DNA of 35,556 nucleotides. Origin: Armatimonadota bacterium. Lineage in GTDB: Bacteria > Armatimonadota > UBA5829 > DTJY01. Made by a program: the position numbers and the translations under genes. The notes below the pieces were generated by a model, which saw only the letters and a list, made by a program, of their open reading frames with translations, made no database searches and was not told the origin of the DNA. The stretch covers positions 1-35,556 of the forward strand of contig JANYKG010000143.1 in the NCBI GenBank assembly GCA_025358205.1, given 5' to 3'. Each line of letters opens with the position of its first letter. The first letter of the stretch is position 1. This document shows positions 15,317 to 23,544 of this stretch, piece after piece.

Positions 15317-16717
15317 ATGAACATCATACTGCTGGTATTCGATTCGCTTCGGAAAGACTGCGTGGGGTGCTATGGACAGCCGCCCTGGTGGAAGGTCCAT
15401 ACGCCTCGTCTCGATGCGCTGGCCAAGGAATCGCTGGTGATGGACGCGATGTACCCGGAGTCGCTGCCGACCCTGCCGACCAGGCGGGCGCTCTACACCG
15501 GGCAGAGGGTCTACCCGTTCCACAACAGCGACTTCCGGCTGAAGGGCGACTTCGTCGGCGCTCCCGGCTGGGGCCCGATCCCAGAGGACCAGCCGACGCT
15601 GGCCGAGACCCTGCACGAGAACGGCTACCGCACCGCCTTGGTTTCGGATGTCTACCACCAGTTCAAGCCTTCGAAGAACTACTGGCGCGGGTTCGATCAG
15701 TGGACGTTCCTGCGCGGCCAGGAGACGGACAAGTACCGCAGCGGCCCTGAGCCATCGGATGAGGAGATGTACCGCTGGCTGCCGAAGGAGTTTCACGACG
15801 ACTATCGAACGCCGTTCATCCGCCAGTGCATCAAGAACATGTATGATCGCACGAAGGAAGAGGACTACTTCGCCCCGCGCGTGCTGACGGAATCCGCGCG
15901 CTGGCTGGAGCAGAACCAGGACGCGGACAACTTCTTCCTCACCATCGAGAGCTTCGACCCGCATGAGCCGTGGTTTGTGCCGGAGCACTACCGCAAAATG
16001 TACGACCCGGACGATGGTCCCGAGTGGGTGATCTCCGGCTATCAGGACACCAGGACAATGCCCGCGAACCTGCTCAAGCGCGCGAGGGCGAACTACAGCG
16101 GACTGGTGACCATGTGCGACCGGTGGCTTGGACATGTCTATGACACCATGCGCGCGCTGGGGCTGCTTGAGAACACGATGCTGATCGTGACGGCCGACCA
16201 CGGACATTCCATCGGCGACAACGATTTCCTCGGCAAGCGCGGGTATCCCTCGCACACGTCGGTCTACGATGTGCCGCTTATCATTCGTCATCCCGAGGGC
16301 GTTGGCGCGGGCAAACGGAGTGATTTGTTTGTTCAGCACACCGATCTCGCCGCACAAGTGCTCGATTTCGCGGGCGTGAAGGCGCAGGCGGACGGCAAGC
16401 CGTTCTGGAAGGCCGCGCTGAGCGGCGGCCCGGCGCTGAAGGATCACGTCACCGTGGCATGGAACGCGATGATCACTGTGATTGACCGCAAATGGTGGCT
16501 GAACTGCAAGATAGACGGCACGGGCGGCTTCTTGTATGACACGGAAAAGGATCCGGGTCTTACGAAAAACGTAGCCGATCAGCATCCCGACGAGGTCAAG
16601 CGGCTGTTCAAGCTCGGAGTTCAGGACGCGGAGGGCGGGTTCCCTGACTACCTGATGGAGATGTGCAAGAACCAGGCAGACGCACCCGGCTGCAGCGCAC
16701 TGGTGGCCAGGAAGTGA
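15317..16717 (+). CDS. Sulfatase-like hydrolase with Thr at the nucleophile position
   Basis: 466 residues from ATG 15317 (GGGGGA nine bases upstream). The alkaline-phosphatase/sulfatase fold is clear: metal-binding LLVFDSLRKD at the N-terminus, TADHGHSIGDNDFLGKRG near 295, and a sulfatase C-terminal tail. The nucleophile motif, (C/S)xPxR in true sulfatases, reads TLPTR with Thr52. Thr cannot become formylglycine; Thr is used by phosphodiesterases and phosphoethanolamine transferases of the superfamily. A phosphoester or phosphonate substrate, or loss of sulfatase activity, is therefore more likely. There is no signal peptide, so it is cytoplasmic, in contrast to the Tat sulfatase. Confidence 0.85.
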   Translation: MNIILLVFDSLRKDCVGCYGQPPWWKVHTPRLDALAKESLVMDAMYPESLPTLPTRRALYTGQRVYPFHNSDFRLKGDFVGAPGWGPIPEDQPTLAETLHENGYRTALVSDVYHQFKPSKNYWRGFDQWTFLRGQETDKYRSGPEPSDEEMYRWLPKEFHDDYRTPFIRQCIKNMYDRTKEEDYFAPRVLTESARWLEQNQDADNFFLTIESFDPHEPWFVPEHYRKMYDPDDGPEWVISGYQDTRTMPANLLKRARANYSGLVTMCDRWLGHVYDTMRALGLLENTMLIVTADHGHSIGDNDFLGKRGYPSHTSVYDVPLIIRHPEGVGAGKRSDLFVQHTDLAAQVLDFAGVKAQADGKPFWKAALSGGPALKDHVTVAWNAMITVIDRKWWLNCKIDGTGGFLYDTEKDPGLTKNVADQHPDEVKRLFKLGVQDAEGGFPDYLMEMCKNQADAPGCSALVARK

Positions 16718-16765
16718 AAAACCAAGTGTGGGACCTGGAACCCTGACACCTGACACATCTATACT

Positions 16766-18544
16766 ATGGAAAACACACCAAGCGCAGATAACAAAGCCTA
16801 CCAACGATTCCTGCAGCGGATCAAATCCGACGACCAGAATTATGATGCCGAAGCGCGAATGGTACGCAGACCGTTCAGTTCGCCGGGCTACCACACCGCC
16901 TTGCAGGACGGGTTCGTTCACCCTACCCGAGACTCCCTGGGATATGCGGTATCCTGCCTGGACGCCGGTGACGACGAACACCTCAAGCGCGCGGAGGGCA
17001 TTCTCCTGAAGGTCATCTCGCTTCAGGACCAGAATTCCGGCAGCAAGACCTACGGCATATGGCCCTGGTACGCCGAGGAGCCGCTGGACAAGATGGGCGC
17101 TCCGGACTGGAACTGGGCCGATTTCTGCGGCGTGCAATTGCTGCAGGTAATCCTCCACCACGCGTCGCGAGTATCGGACGAGGTTCGCAGAGCGGTCGAG
17201 CAATCGCTTCGGCACGCGTGCGAGTCCATCATGCGGCGAAATGTCGGCCCCGGATACACGAACATCGCCATCATGGGAACCTACGTCACGCTGGTCTCCG
17301 GCGAACGGCTGGGCTGGAAGAGCGTGGAAGACTACGGGCTGAAGCGGCTGGCGACTTTCCATTATTACACTATGACCCGGCAGTCGTTCGATGAGTACAA
17401 CTCACCGACTTACACACGAGTAGCAATATCGGAACTGGGCAGGCTGCTGGAAGATGTCCGAAACCCTGAAGCCATCTTACTCACCCGCGAAGTATACGAC
17501 CTGGCATGGCGTCACCTGGCGCGCAGGTTTCATGCACCCACGCACCAGTGGGCCGGTCCGCACAGCCGGTGCTATTCCACCTTGCAGGGCGGCGACTTCA
17601 TCTCGTTCCTGCAGATGGCGAGCGACGGGCGGCTGCATTTCCTACCGCAGGACGAGGTCACCGTCTGGCCCAGGCAGACCATTCACATGCCTGAGAGTGT
17701 ACTCCCGTACTTCAGTCCGCTGACCAGCCCGCGCACGGAGACCGAGGTGTTCGCACCGGCGGCTGACGACAGGCCTGCTCTTGTGGGGACGACTTACCTG
17801 CACCCGAAGTTCACGCTCGGCTCTGTGAACTACAGCGAGTTCTGGAACCAGAGGCGAGCGGTGGTGGCATACTGGGGGACGCCGGAAGAGCCGTCGTACC
17901 TGCACCTGCGCTTTCTGCACAATGGGTATGACTTCTGCTCGGCGTGGGTCTTCACGGCGCAGAATGAAGGCTCGTTGCTCGCGGCGGTGACGTTTGTGAC
18001 CGACGGCGGCGACACGCATCCAAGCTTGGACAGGGTAAAGGATGGGCGGATTCACGCTTATGATCTGAGGCTGCGGCTGGAAATCGGCGGGGCGGCGGCA
18101 CAGCAAGTGCAGACGCGCGAGTGGAACATCGCAGAGCCGTTGAACCTCGGACTGACCGGACTGAATCTTTGCTTGCAGGCGCCGTCGTCGTCGTTCGCTG
18201 GGCAGGGTGTGTGGGGGCAAGCGCTGGGTACACAGGAAGCGTCGGCAGTCTTCCGGGCCAGGCCGGGTCAGAAGCCTGCGACGAACGTGGCGGCGGTGGA
18301 TGTCATTCTCCACACCGGCCCTGAGCGGATATTCGATCTTGCGCAACTTCACCCGGCGTTCATCGCGCTGGCGTTGGAAATCGGTCCGGGAGATGCTAAG
18401 ACCCCCTGGGCCGAGGTGACTTCCAAGAAGGACTTGACGCTGACCTGGGATCTGCCGACCCCGCTCAGTCTCTCCGCGCCAATCGGCTCGGCGTCGGGCA
18501 AGGGGCTGTTGAAACGACTACTGGAAGTGCAGTCCGGCAAGTAG
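16766..18544 (+). CDS. Probable alpha/alpha-toroid plus beta-sandwich carbohydrate-active protein
   Basis: 592 residues from ATG 16766; no good ribosome site is visible, so the start is uncertain, though the next Met is 31 residues on. Residues about 55-300 are helical and contain YGIWPWYAEEP, NWADFCG, NVGPGYTNIAIMG and SFDEYNSPTYTRVAI, resembling the (alpha/alpha) toroids of polysaccharide lyases and heparinase-like proteins. Residues about 330-590 are beta-rich. An Asn/His/Tyr set that could serve a lyase is present but not assigned. It has no signal peptide. As last gene of the sulfatase/GH172 cluster it probably acts on the same oligosaccharide. The family was not recognised with certainty. 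Confidence 0.7.
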   Translation: MENTPSADNKAYQRFLQRIKSDDQNYDAEARMVRRPFSSPGYHTALQDGFVHPTRDSLGYAVSCLDAGDDEHLKRAEGILLKVISLQDQNSGSKTYGIWPWYAEEPLDKMGAPDWNWADFCGVQLLQVILHHASRVSDEVRRAVEQSLRHACESIMRRNVGPGYTNIAIMGTYVTLVSGERLGWKSVEDYGLKRLATFHYYTMTRQSFDEYNSPTYTRVAISELGRLLEDVRNPEAILLTREVYDLAWRHLARRFHAPTHQWAGPHSRCYSTLQGGDFISFLQMASDGRLHFLPQDEVTVWPRQTIHMPESVLPYFSPLTSPRTETEVFAPAADDRPALVGTTYLHPKFTLGSVNYSEFWNQRRAVVAYWGTPEEPSYLHLRFLHNGYDFCSAWVFTAQNEGSLLAAVTFVTDGGDTHPSLDRVKDGRIHAYDLRLRLEIGGAAAQQVQTREWNIAEPLNLGLTGLNLCLQAPSSSFAGQGVWGQALGTQEASAVFRARPGQKPATNVAAVDVILHTGPERIFDLAQLHPAFIALALEIGPGDAKTPWAEVTSKKDLTLTWDLPTPLSLSAPIGSASGKGLLKRLLEVQSGK

Positions 18545-18625
18545 CATCAACCCTGTTTTCACGGAACACGTATACTTGATTGTAGAGGCTTCTATCTTCG
18601 ACTGCAATGGGTGGAGGGTAATGGC

Positions 18626-18853
18626 ATGGACGGTCGGGTCAAAGCTTGTATCGTGCTTGCTGTGGTGTCTTTCAGCGTTCCAATCGTCTGGATCATCATC
18701 GGCGGCGAACAGGCGTGGGGCGGCGACGTGATAGCTTCGACATTCACGATGATTCTTATTGTCCTGGGTTTGGCAGTGGGCGTACCGTCTCTGATCATTG
18801 CTGCGGTACTGGCGAGGATGAATCGTAGGGACGAAGATCAGTCAGAGCAATAG
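18626..18853 (+). CDS. Small two-helix membrane protein
   Basis: 75 residues from ATG 18626, with GGAGGG (18613-18618) seven bases upstream; GTG 18611 in the same frame lies on top of that ribosome site and is rejected. Two hydrophobic helices (about residues 6-25 and 37-60) are joined by a short Gly/Asp loop, ending in a basic-acidic tail (RMNRRDEDQSEQ). No family was recognised; holin-like or accessory membrane roles are possible. The next ORF starts 3 bp downstream. Confidence 0.6.
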   Translation: MDGRVKACIVLAVVSFSVPIVWIIIGGEQAWGGDVIASTFTMILIVLGLAVGVPSLIIAAVLARMNRRDEDQSEQ

Positions 18854-18856
18854 CGT

Positions 18857-19081
18857 GTGGCTTGGCAGGCTCATCCACCCAAGTCAGCCGACGATGCTCT
18901 GAGGCTGATACGCGAAGTGGGGATAACCGACCGAGGATTGCGACAGATCGAAGACTCGGTGATGTACAGAGACAAAAGGACGTTCTGCTTCTGGTCCCCA
19001 AAGGCACAAGGCACTTGCGCAGTGCCGAAGGGCACGGGGACGGTACACCTTTTCCTGCGCGATGGCGTGGACATTCAGTAG
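18857..19081 (+). CDS. Hypothetical small protein
   Basis: 74 residues from GTG 18857, three bases after the preceding stop, with no clear ribosome site beyond possible coupling. It has a helical N-terminal half (DDALRLIREVGITDRGLRQIED) and a strand-rich second half with two Cys. No family was recognised. It may be a real coupled gene or chance coding. Confidence 0.3.
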   Translation: MAWQAHPPKSADDALRLIREVGITDRGLRQIEDSVMYRDKRTFCFWSPKAQGTCAVPKGTGTVHLFLRDGVDIQ

Positions 19082-19148
19082 GTCAGAGACACTTACCGAC
19101 GTCGTCCTTGGCAATGTTGCGAATAGCGAATGGCAGCATGTCAGACGG

Positions 19149-19398
19149 TCATCGGTATACTTCGCGCCGATGCCGGACTCGCATGATGCGTATCGTGGTG
19201 GAGGAATCGTCTATCTCGTATATCACGCGGTAGTCACCGATGCGAATACGCCAGTCATTCTGCGATCCGGTGATCTTGCGGCAGCCTGGTGGACGCGGAT
19301 TCTCGGGGAGCGCTCTTATGTGGGCGACAATGCGGCGGAAGGTATCAGCGGACAGCTTCTTCAGGTCAGCCTGAGCTGTCGCCTCGTTAGAATCTCAT
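19149..19398 (-). pseudogene. RelE/ParE-family toxin with a frameshift after codon 3
   Basis: The ATG at 19398 overlaps the antitoxin stop (ATGA), as in intact operons of this type, but the frame reads Met-Arg-Phe-stop. The toxin continues in another frame, the antitoxin's own, as open sequence from 19394 to 19149: ADLKKLSADTFRRI, LPENPRP, DWRIRIGDYRVIYEID and a basic HRREVYR end, which are classic RelE/ParE segments. Joining the two frames needs a one-base shift at the TTCTAA site and leaves the N-terminal strand about two residues short. Decay by a small deletion is the simplest reading; a programmed +1 shift at TTC-TAA is an alternative. Confidence 0.7.
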
Positions 19399-19598
19399 GC
19401 ATTGGAGCCGCATTCCTTCAAGAAATCATCCAGTCGCTTGAACTCCATGGGCTTCCGGCGTAACTCGTCTAGCGCTGCCAAGTCCTCTGCGTCTTCCAGT
19501 CTCTCGAGCATCTCGCGATACTCCTCAATATCTAGAATGACCGCCGAGGGTTTGCCGTTCTTGTACACCATCTGAGGGATTCTTCGTCTTGTACGCAT
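19395..19598 (-). CDS. Phd/YefM-type antitoxin
   Basis: 67 residues from ATG 19598, with GGAGG seven bases upstream; the longer frame to 19739 has no start signal. RTRRRIPQMVYKNGKPSAVILDIEEYREMLERLED matches in type the Phd/YefM N-terminal DNA-binding fold: the 'NGKPvAVlls.eeYe.l' pattern. The C-terminal tail (KRLDDFLKECGSNA) would wrap the toxin. Its stop codon overlaps the start of the broken toxin gene, so it may now act as a solitary autoregulator. Confidence 0.8.
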   Translation of the reverse strand: MRTRRRIPQMVYKNGKPSAVILDIEEYREMLERLEDAEDLAALDELRRKPMEFKRLDDFLKECGSNA

Positions 19599-19618
19599 AT
19601 TGATGCCTCCATGGACTG

Positions 19619-19627
19619 ATAATACCA
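19619..19627 (-). promoter_or_regulatory. Extended -10 promoter of the antitoxin gene
   Basis: On the minus strand TGGTATTAT provides a TGn extended -10 with TATTAT. No good -35 is present. The predicted start is about 14 nt from the ATG. Confidence 0.4.
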
Positions 19628-19738
19628 TGCTTCGAGCGGAAATGCATCGCCCAATCTGATGCACGGAGTTGAAACGAAGCAGCTTCGAACTTGCCTTCGC
19701 ACACGACACCCGAAACCCGAAACCTGGAACCTTCTGCA

Positions 19739-21895
19739 TCAGAACATCGGCTGCTGACCGGCGGCTTCGGCTTGTTTCGCGGCTGTCATCTTGACGTTCG
19801 GCCTCGGGAAAAGCTCTTCGAAATCATCGCCGAACGCCTCGCGCATACGGTTGGCGAACTTGTAGAGCTTGTCCATCAGGTAGACCCGGTTCTCGTCGTT
19901 GTCATAATCCTCGATGCGCCCAAGCTCACCGTTCTCCTTGTCATACACCGTGATGTACTCGCCCACCGCGACGCCCTTCGCCACCGCCGCCGCGCGCTTC
20001 TTCTGAGCGCTCTTGAAGGTTTTGCCCGTGATCCGTTCCCTGCGCGCGTATTCCGCCACAGGCATCTGCCCCTCGCGGATGGTGTCCATCGTTTCTTTGT
20101 ACAGCCTGCTCGCGCCCGGCATGTCTTCCGCCAGAAGCAGGTCAACGATCCGCGCTATGAACTCCCGGCCAAACGGCTCGTCCGCGCGTGAGCGAAGAGA
20201 CGAACCCTTGAAGATGATCTTGCCGTCGTAGTTCTGCAGCACGTAGTTCTTGATCTTCAGAGAGATCATCGCGGCGTATCGGCCGTCATGCGCCAGTCGT
20301 ACGCCTTCAGGGAGCAGCGCGCCGATCTCGTCTATGAACTCCGTCTCAGCCTCCTCGCCTTCCACACCGTCCGGCGACTGGAAGTACACGCCGTCCGTGT
20401 CTATCTCAATCACGCTGCCGCCATGCTGGTCGATGTAATCCGCTATCTGCCGCACGATCTGCTGGCCGGATGTGGTGATGGCCTCAGCCGCATCGTAGTC
20501 GTTGAAGCAGAATGTAGACGCGCCCAGGTAGCCGTAGAACGAGTTGATCAGAATCTTGAACGAGCCCTGCAGACCGTCCCAGTACGCGCGCTCCGGCTGC
20601 GGGCCGGTCCTGGACTTGCTCTTCGCATCGAATCGGCGCTTGGCAAGTTCGGCCAGCGCGGGAAGGAATACGTCCAGCACGTCCGAGTTCGGCTTGATCT
20701 TCATGCTCAGCATCAGGCTGGGGTACAGGCTTTCCACGTCGCACTTAACCACATGGCGTATCAGTCCGGCGCGCCGAAGTTCGGTGTAACCACCCGCCAC
20801 CGGACGGGATTGCTGGGGCTTTGAGATGGCATGACCCTGGCGCAGGTACTCGCGTATCAGGATCGAGTTGATCTTCTCGCCGGTTCCCGATGTGGCAGCC
20901 GCCTGGTAGGTATCCGGCGCCATCTGCGTGAGGTAAAACTCCGCCGGGCAAACGAACGCCGCCACGCTTCTGGTCTCGCGCACGTCCTGCAGAGCATAGG
21001 CGCTCACGATATCAGGGTCTTCCGCCCACAGTCCCGCAATCTGATCTCCCGGGATCAGCACGCGGTCTGGCTCGGCCAGCCCAAACGCCCGCGCGACTTC
21101 CTTTAGCCCGTGCCGCTCAAGCTGGCCCTTCGACACGTCAAACCGCTGAACCGCCAGCAGGGTATCTATGATCTGCCGTCCGTACACAAACGCCGGAGTG
21201 AACGGCCGGGAGTAGCCGCCGATTGGGGAGGTACGCTCCGGGCCGAACCGCAGAGCCGAACCGTCTCGTCCAAGCGCGAGAGTGACGCCGTGCCGCTTGG
21301 CGCGCGCATGAAGGAACGGCAGGTCGAACCCATAGAAATTGTGGCCTTCAAGCACGTCGGGGTCACGTTCACACACCAACGCGGTCAAGGAGGTCAGCAT
21401 CTCCGGCTCGTCCCCGGTGATTATGCGCTCAAAACCTCTGTTGTCGGACACTGCGATCAGGAGTATGCGACTGTCCTCTGCTTCGTAAGACAGCCCTACG
21501 GTCTCTATGTCCACCTGCATGCGGTGGATATCGTCGAAGGTCATGCCCTTGAAGAGTGTCCGTCCGGTGGCGAGGAGGAACTGCTTTTCCGGGCTTCCAT
21601 AGGCGTGATGCTCCACACCTTTTGCGCGCAGAGCGGTTCTGGCGGAGGTGTACGATGACCAGGATAAGAAGCGTATCAGCCAGCGGTAGCCCTCGCCGGT
21701 AAGCTCCACTACCTCCGAGACGCCCTGGAGGTCCGCCTGCTCAGCGCTCACCAACCAGGGGATGAACGGCTCCACGCGCTCCACCACGCCGCCGGTTTCG
21801 CGCACATAAACTCGCGCCTCAGATTCGCCGCATTCCACCGCCACTATGCCCGTAGTCGGGTCGGTGCCGAAGAGTATTGTTTGTGTATCTGCCAT
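19739..21895 (-). CDS. Family B DNA polymerase with proofreading exonuclease
   Basis: 718 residues from ATG 21895 (GAGG seven bases upstream); the nine residues before it lack a ribosome site. Exonuclease motifs: Exo I DIE (129-131), Exo II GHNFYGFD (184-191), Exo III YALQD (300-304). Polymerase motifs: A DVESLYPS (386-393), B KILINSFYG (447-455), C DTDG (499-502), and KIKNY near 547-551. All metal-binding Asp residues are present, so both activities should be intact. It is shorter than E. coli Pol II (783 residues). The C-terminus ends QQPMF, similar to the QxxLF sliding-clamp-binding motif. It stands alone; there are no lexA-like sites or primase nearby. Role in repair or translesion synthesis is inferred from the Pol II family. 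Confidence 0.93.
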   Translation of the reverse strand: MADTQTILFGTDPTTGIVAVECGESEARVYVRETGGVVERVEPFIPWLVSAEQADLQGVSEVVELTGEGYRWLIRFLSWSSYTSARTALRAKGVEHHAYGSPEKQFLLATGRTLFKGMTFDDIHRMQVDIETVGLSYEAEDSRILLIAVSDNRGFERIITGDEPEMLTSLTALVCERDPDVLEGHNFYGFDLPFLHARAKRHGVTLALGRDGSALRFGPERTSPIGGYSRPFTPAFVYGRQIIDTLLAVQRFDVSKGQLERHGLKEVARAFGLAEPDRVLIPGDQIAGLWAEDPDIVSAYALQDVRETRSVAAFVCPAEFYLTQMAPDTYQAAATSGTGEKINSILIREYLRQGHAISKPQQSRPVAGGYTELRRAGLIRHVVKCDVESLYPSLMLSMKIKPNSDVLDVFLPALAELAKRRFDAKSKSRTGPQPERAYWDGLQGSFKILINSFYGYLGASTFCFNDYDAAEAITTSGQQIVRQIADYIDQHGGSVIEIDTDGVYFQSPDGVEGEEAETEFIDEIGALLPEGVRLAHDGRYAAMISLKIKNYVLQNYDGKIIFKGSSLRSRADEPFGREFIARIVDLLLAEDMPGASRLYKETMDTIREGQMPVAEYARRERITGKTFKSAQKKRAAAVAKGVAVGEYITVYDKENGELGRIEDYDNDENRVYLMDKLYKFANRMREAFGDDFEELFPRPNVKMTAAKQAEAAGQQPMF

Positions 21896-22011
21896 GTCTG
21901 CACCTCGTTTATCTGCACCCATTTTACCACATCACGCCGCCTAAGACACAAGAATTCCCTGAAAAACCCCGTATAGGCACGAATACCGGTTTGCGGCTGA
22001 ACCGGTCGCAG

Positions 22012-22027
22012 TGGCATGAATCATGCA
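22012..22027 (+). promoter_or_regulatory. Sigma-54-like promoter
   Basis: TGGCATGAATCATGCA fits YTGGCACG-N4-TTGCW with the GG and GC doublets at the required spacing and two mismatches (C to T, T to A). The same bases form the palindrome GCATG-aat-CATGC, so an operator is an alternative. The predicted start is about 85 nt upstream of the mini PEP-CTERM-like gene. Confidence 0.5.
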
Positions 22028-22121
22028 CAATGATTGGTGTATCGCGGGGGTATTCCCATGCGGACAACGAGAACGCCACAGAGCGCACGAGACCCTGCTG
22101 ATGCAGGCGAGGAGAAAGAAA

Positions 22122-22301
22122 ATGAAAAAGACTACCATCATCGCAATCATGTTCGCACTTATACTGAGCTTCTCCGGCAGCGCGTTTGCCGGCACGGCGC
22201 AGACAGCAAGCATTACCCCTCAGCCCAGCGCATTGGTCGCCCTGTGCGCAGGTATGATCAGCCTGGCAGGTTTCGTCTCTCGACGAGAAGAGCGCCGATA
22301 G
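22122..22301 (+). CDS. 59-residue signal peptide plus PEP-CTERM-like anchor protein
   Basis: Start ATG 22122 has GAGGAGA about 6 bases upstream. Residues 1-22 form a Sec signal peptide (MKKTT, then a hydrophobic core, then SAFA cleavage). Only about 10 residues (GTAQTASIT) separate it from PQPSALVALCAGMISLAGFVSRREERR-type tail: Pro-x-Pro, a 17-residue hydrophobic helix, and a basic end. This matches PEP-CTERM sorting signals processed by exosortase, with Gln for the usual Glu. There is almost no passenger. PEP-CTERM systems elsewhere are often sigma-54 controlled, which agrees with the promoter. No exosortase gene is in the window. Confidence 0.7.
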   Translation: MKKTTIIAIMFALILSFSGSAFAGTAQTASITPQPSALVALCAGMISLAGFVSRREERR

Positions 22302-22328
22302 GCACACATCCCCGCACCATAGAAAGCC

Positions 22329-22370
22329 AAACGGGCCGCTCCTTAGTGGGAACGACCCGTTTCTCTTTTT
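22329..22370. terminator. Rho-independent terminator between the mini PEP-CTERM gene and pilT
   Basis: AAACGGG (22329-22335) pairs with CCCGTTT (22356-22362), followed on the plus strand by CTCTTTTT. An A-tract on the other side is short, so it mainly serves the plus-strand gene. Confidence 0.8.
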
Positions 22371-22390
22371 GTAACGTTTGAATGTCCGGT

Positions 22391-23485
22391 CTACTGCGAC
22401 TTCACAGGAGTAGCCGGCTTCTCGCCGATCTTCTCAAGCACTTCGTTCGGCTTGTCCGCTGCCCGCAGCATTTCATTACGCTCAAGCAGCCCGCGCTGAT
22501 ACCTGTCCACCAGCGAATCGTCCAGGGTGTTCATGCCCATGCCCTTACCAGTCTGGATGGCGGAGATTATGGAGTGCGTCTTCTTCTCGCGAATCATGTG
22601 CTGGATAGCAGGCGTGGCCATCATAACTTCGAAGACCGCCACGCGGCCCTTGCCGTCCTTCTTGGGGAGAAGAAGCTGCGAGATGATGGCTACCAGGTTA
22701 CCGGATAGCTGCGTGCGGATCTGCTCCTGCTGGTCGAACGGGAAAACGTCAACGATACGGTCTACGGTACGGGCCGAACCGGTGGTGTGCAGGGTGGAGA
22801 AGACAAGGTGACCGGTTTCAGCAGCGGTTACGGCGGCTGAGATGGTAGACAGGTCTCTCATTTCACCAACGAGGATCACGTCTGGGTCCTGCCTCAGCGC
22901 CTTGATAACTCCGGTGGCGAAGGTCGGCACATCGTTGCCAACCTCACGCTGAGTGATAAGGGATTTCTTCGCGCTGTGGTAATACTCTATGGGATCTTCA
23001 ACTGTAATGATGTGCGCGTCGCGGTTGATGTTGATGTAGTCAATCATGGTCGCCAGGGTAGTCGTCTTACCGCTACCTGTCGGGCCTACAACCAGAATCA
23101 AACCTCTGGGAGCATACAAGAGCTTCTGTATGCGGGGGTCCAGCCCGATATCTTCGAACGATCTTAGCTCGAAGGGGATCAGTCGCATGTTTATTCCGAC
23201 TGTTCCCTTCGCCATGAAGATACTGACTCTGAATCGCGCCTTGGGATGGCCGTAGCCGAAGTCCGCGCCCTGCACTTCTTCCATCTCCGCCAGTGATCTG
23301 GGAGGTGCGATATCGCGCATAAACTGCTCGGTGGTCTCCGCATCGCAGACGCCAAACTCCTCCATTTTGTGAAGGTGACCGTGGAGTCTGAGGGTAGGAG
23401 GTTCGCCTACACCCAAATGCAGGTCAGAACCGCCCAGATCTACCACAGAATTCAATATCTCATTTACATTAATATGATTTGCCAT
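22391..23485 (-). CDS. pilT: Type IV pilus retraction ATPase PilT
   Basis: 364 residues from ATG 23485 (AAGGGG about 9 bases upstream); the longer frame would start upstream of the predicted transcript start. The N-terminal PAS-like N2D has GGSDLHL. Walker A GPTGSGKT is at 134-141, the Asp box TVEDPIEY at 161-168, Walker B DVILVGEMRD at 202-211, the His box TGHLVFSTLHT at 224-234, and the PilT retraction signature (AIRNLIRE) appears as AIQHMIRE at 293-300. The cytoplasmic hexamer powers pilus retraction and twitching. No other pilus genes are adjacent; it has its own promoter. Confidence 0.95.
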   Translation of the reverse strand: MANHINVNEILNSVVDLGGSDLHLGVGEPPTLRLHGHLHKMEEFGVCDAETTEQFMRDIAPPRSLAEMEEVQGADFGYGHPKARFRVSIFMAKGTVGINMRLIPFELRSFEDIGLDPRIQKLLYAPRGLILVVGPTGSGKTTTLATMIDYININRDAHIITVEDPIEYYHSAKKSLITQREVGNDVPTFATGVIKALRQDPDVILVGEMRDLSTISAAVTAAETGHLVFSTLHTTGSARTVDRIVDVFPFDQQEQIRTQLSGNLVAIISQLLLPKKDGKGRVAVFEVMMATPAIQHMIREKKTHSIISAIQTGKGMGMNTLDDSLVDRYQRGLLERNEMLRAADKPNEVLEKIGEKPATPVKSQ

Positions 23486-23544
23486 TCGGTAATGCCCCTT
23501 TCGCATAACAGACCGAGCGGCAAATTCCCACTCAGTCCATGCCA

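Noticed and set aside
16757-16768. TATACT box abutting the ATG of the toroid gene as a leaderless promoter
   Set aside because: The box is too close to the start codon for a transcript to begin at or before ATG, and no -35 box is present.
15287-17362. 691-codon open frame on the minus strand opposite the sulfatase-like gene
   Set aside because: It spans two strongly supported plus-strand genes, has no ribosome site and shows no recognisable motif; high GC third positions on the sense strand explain it.
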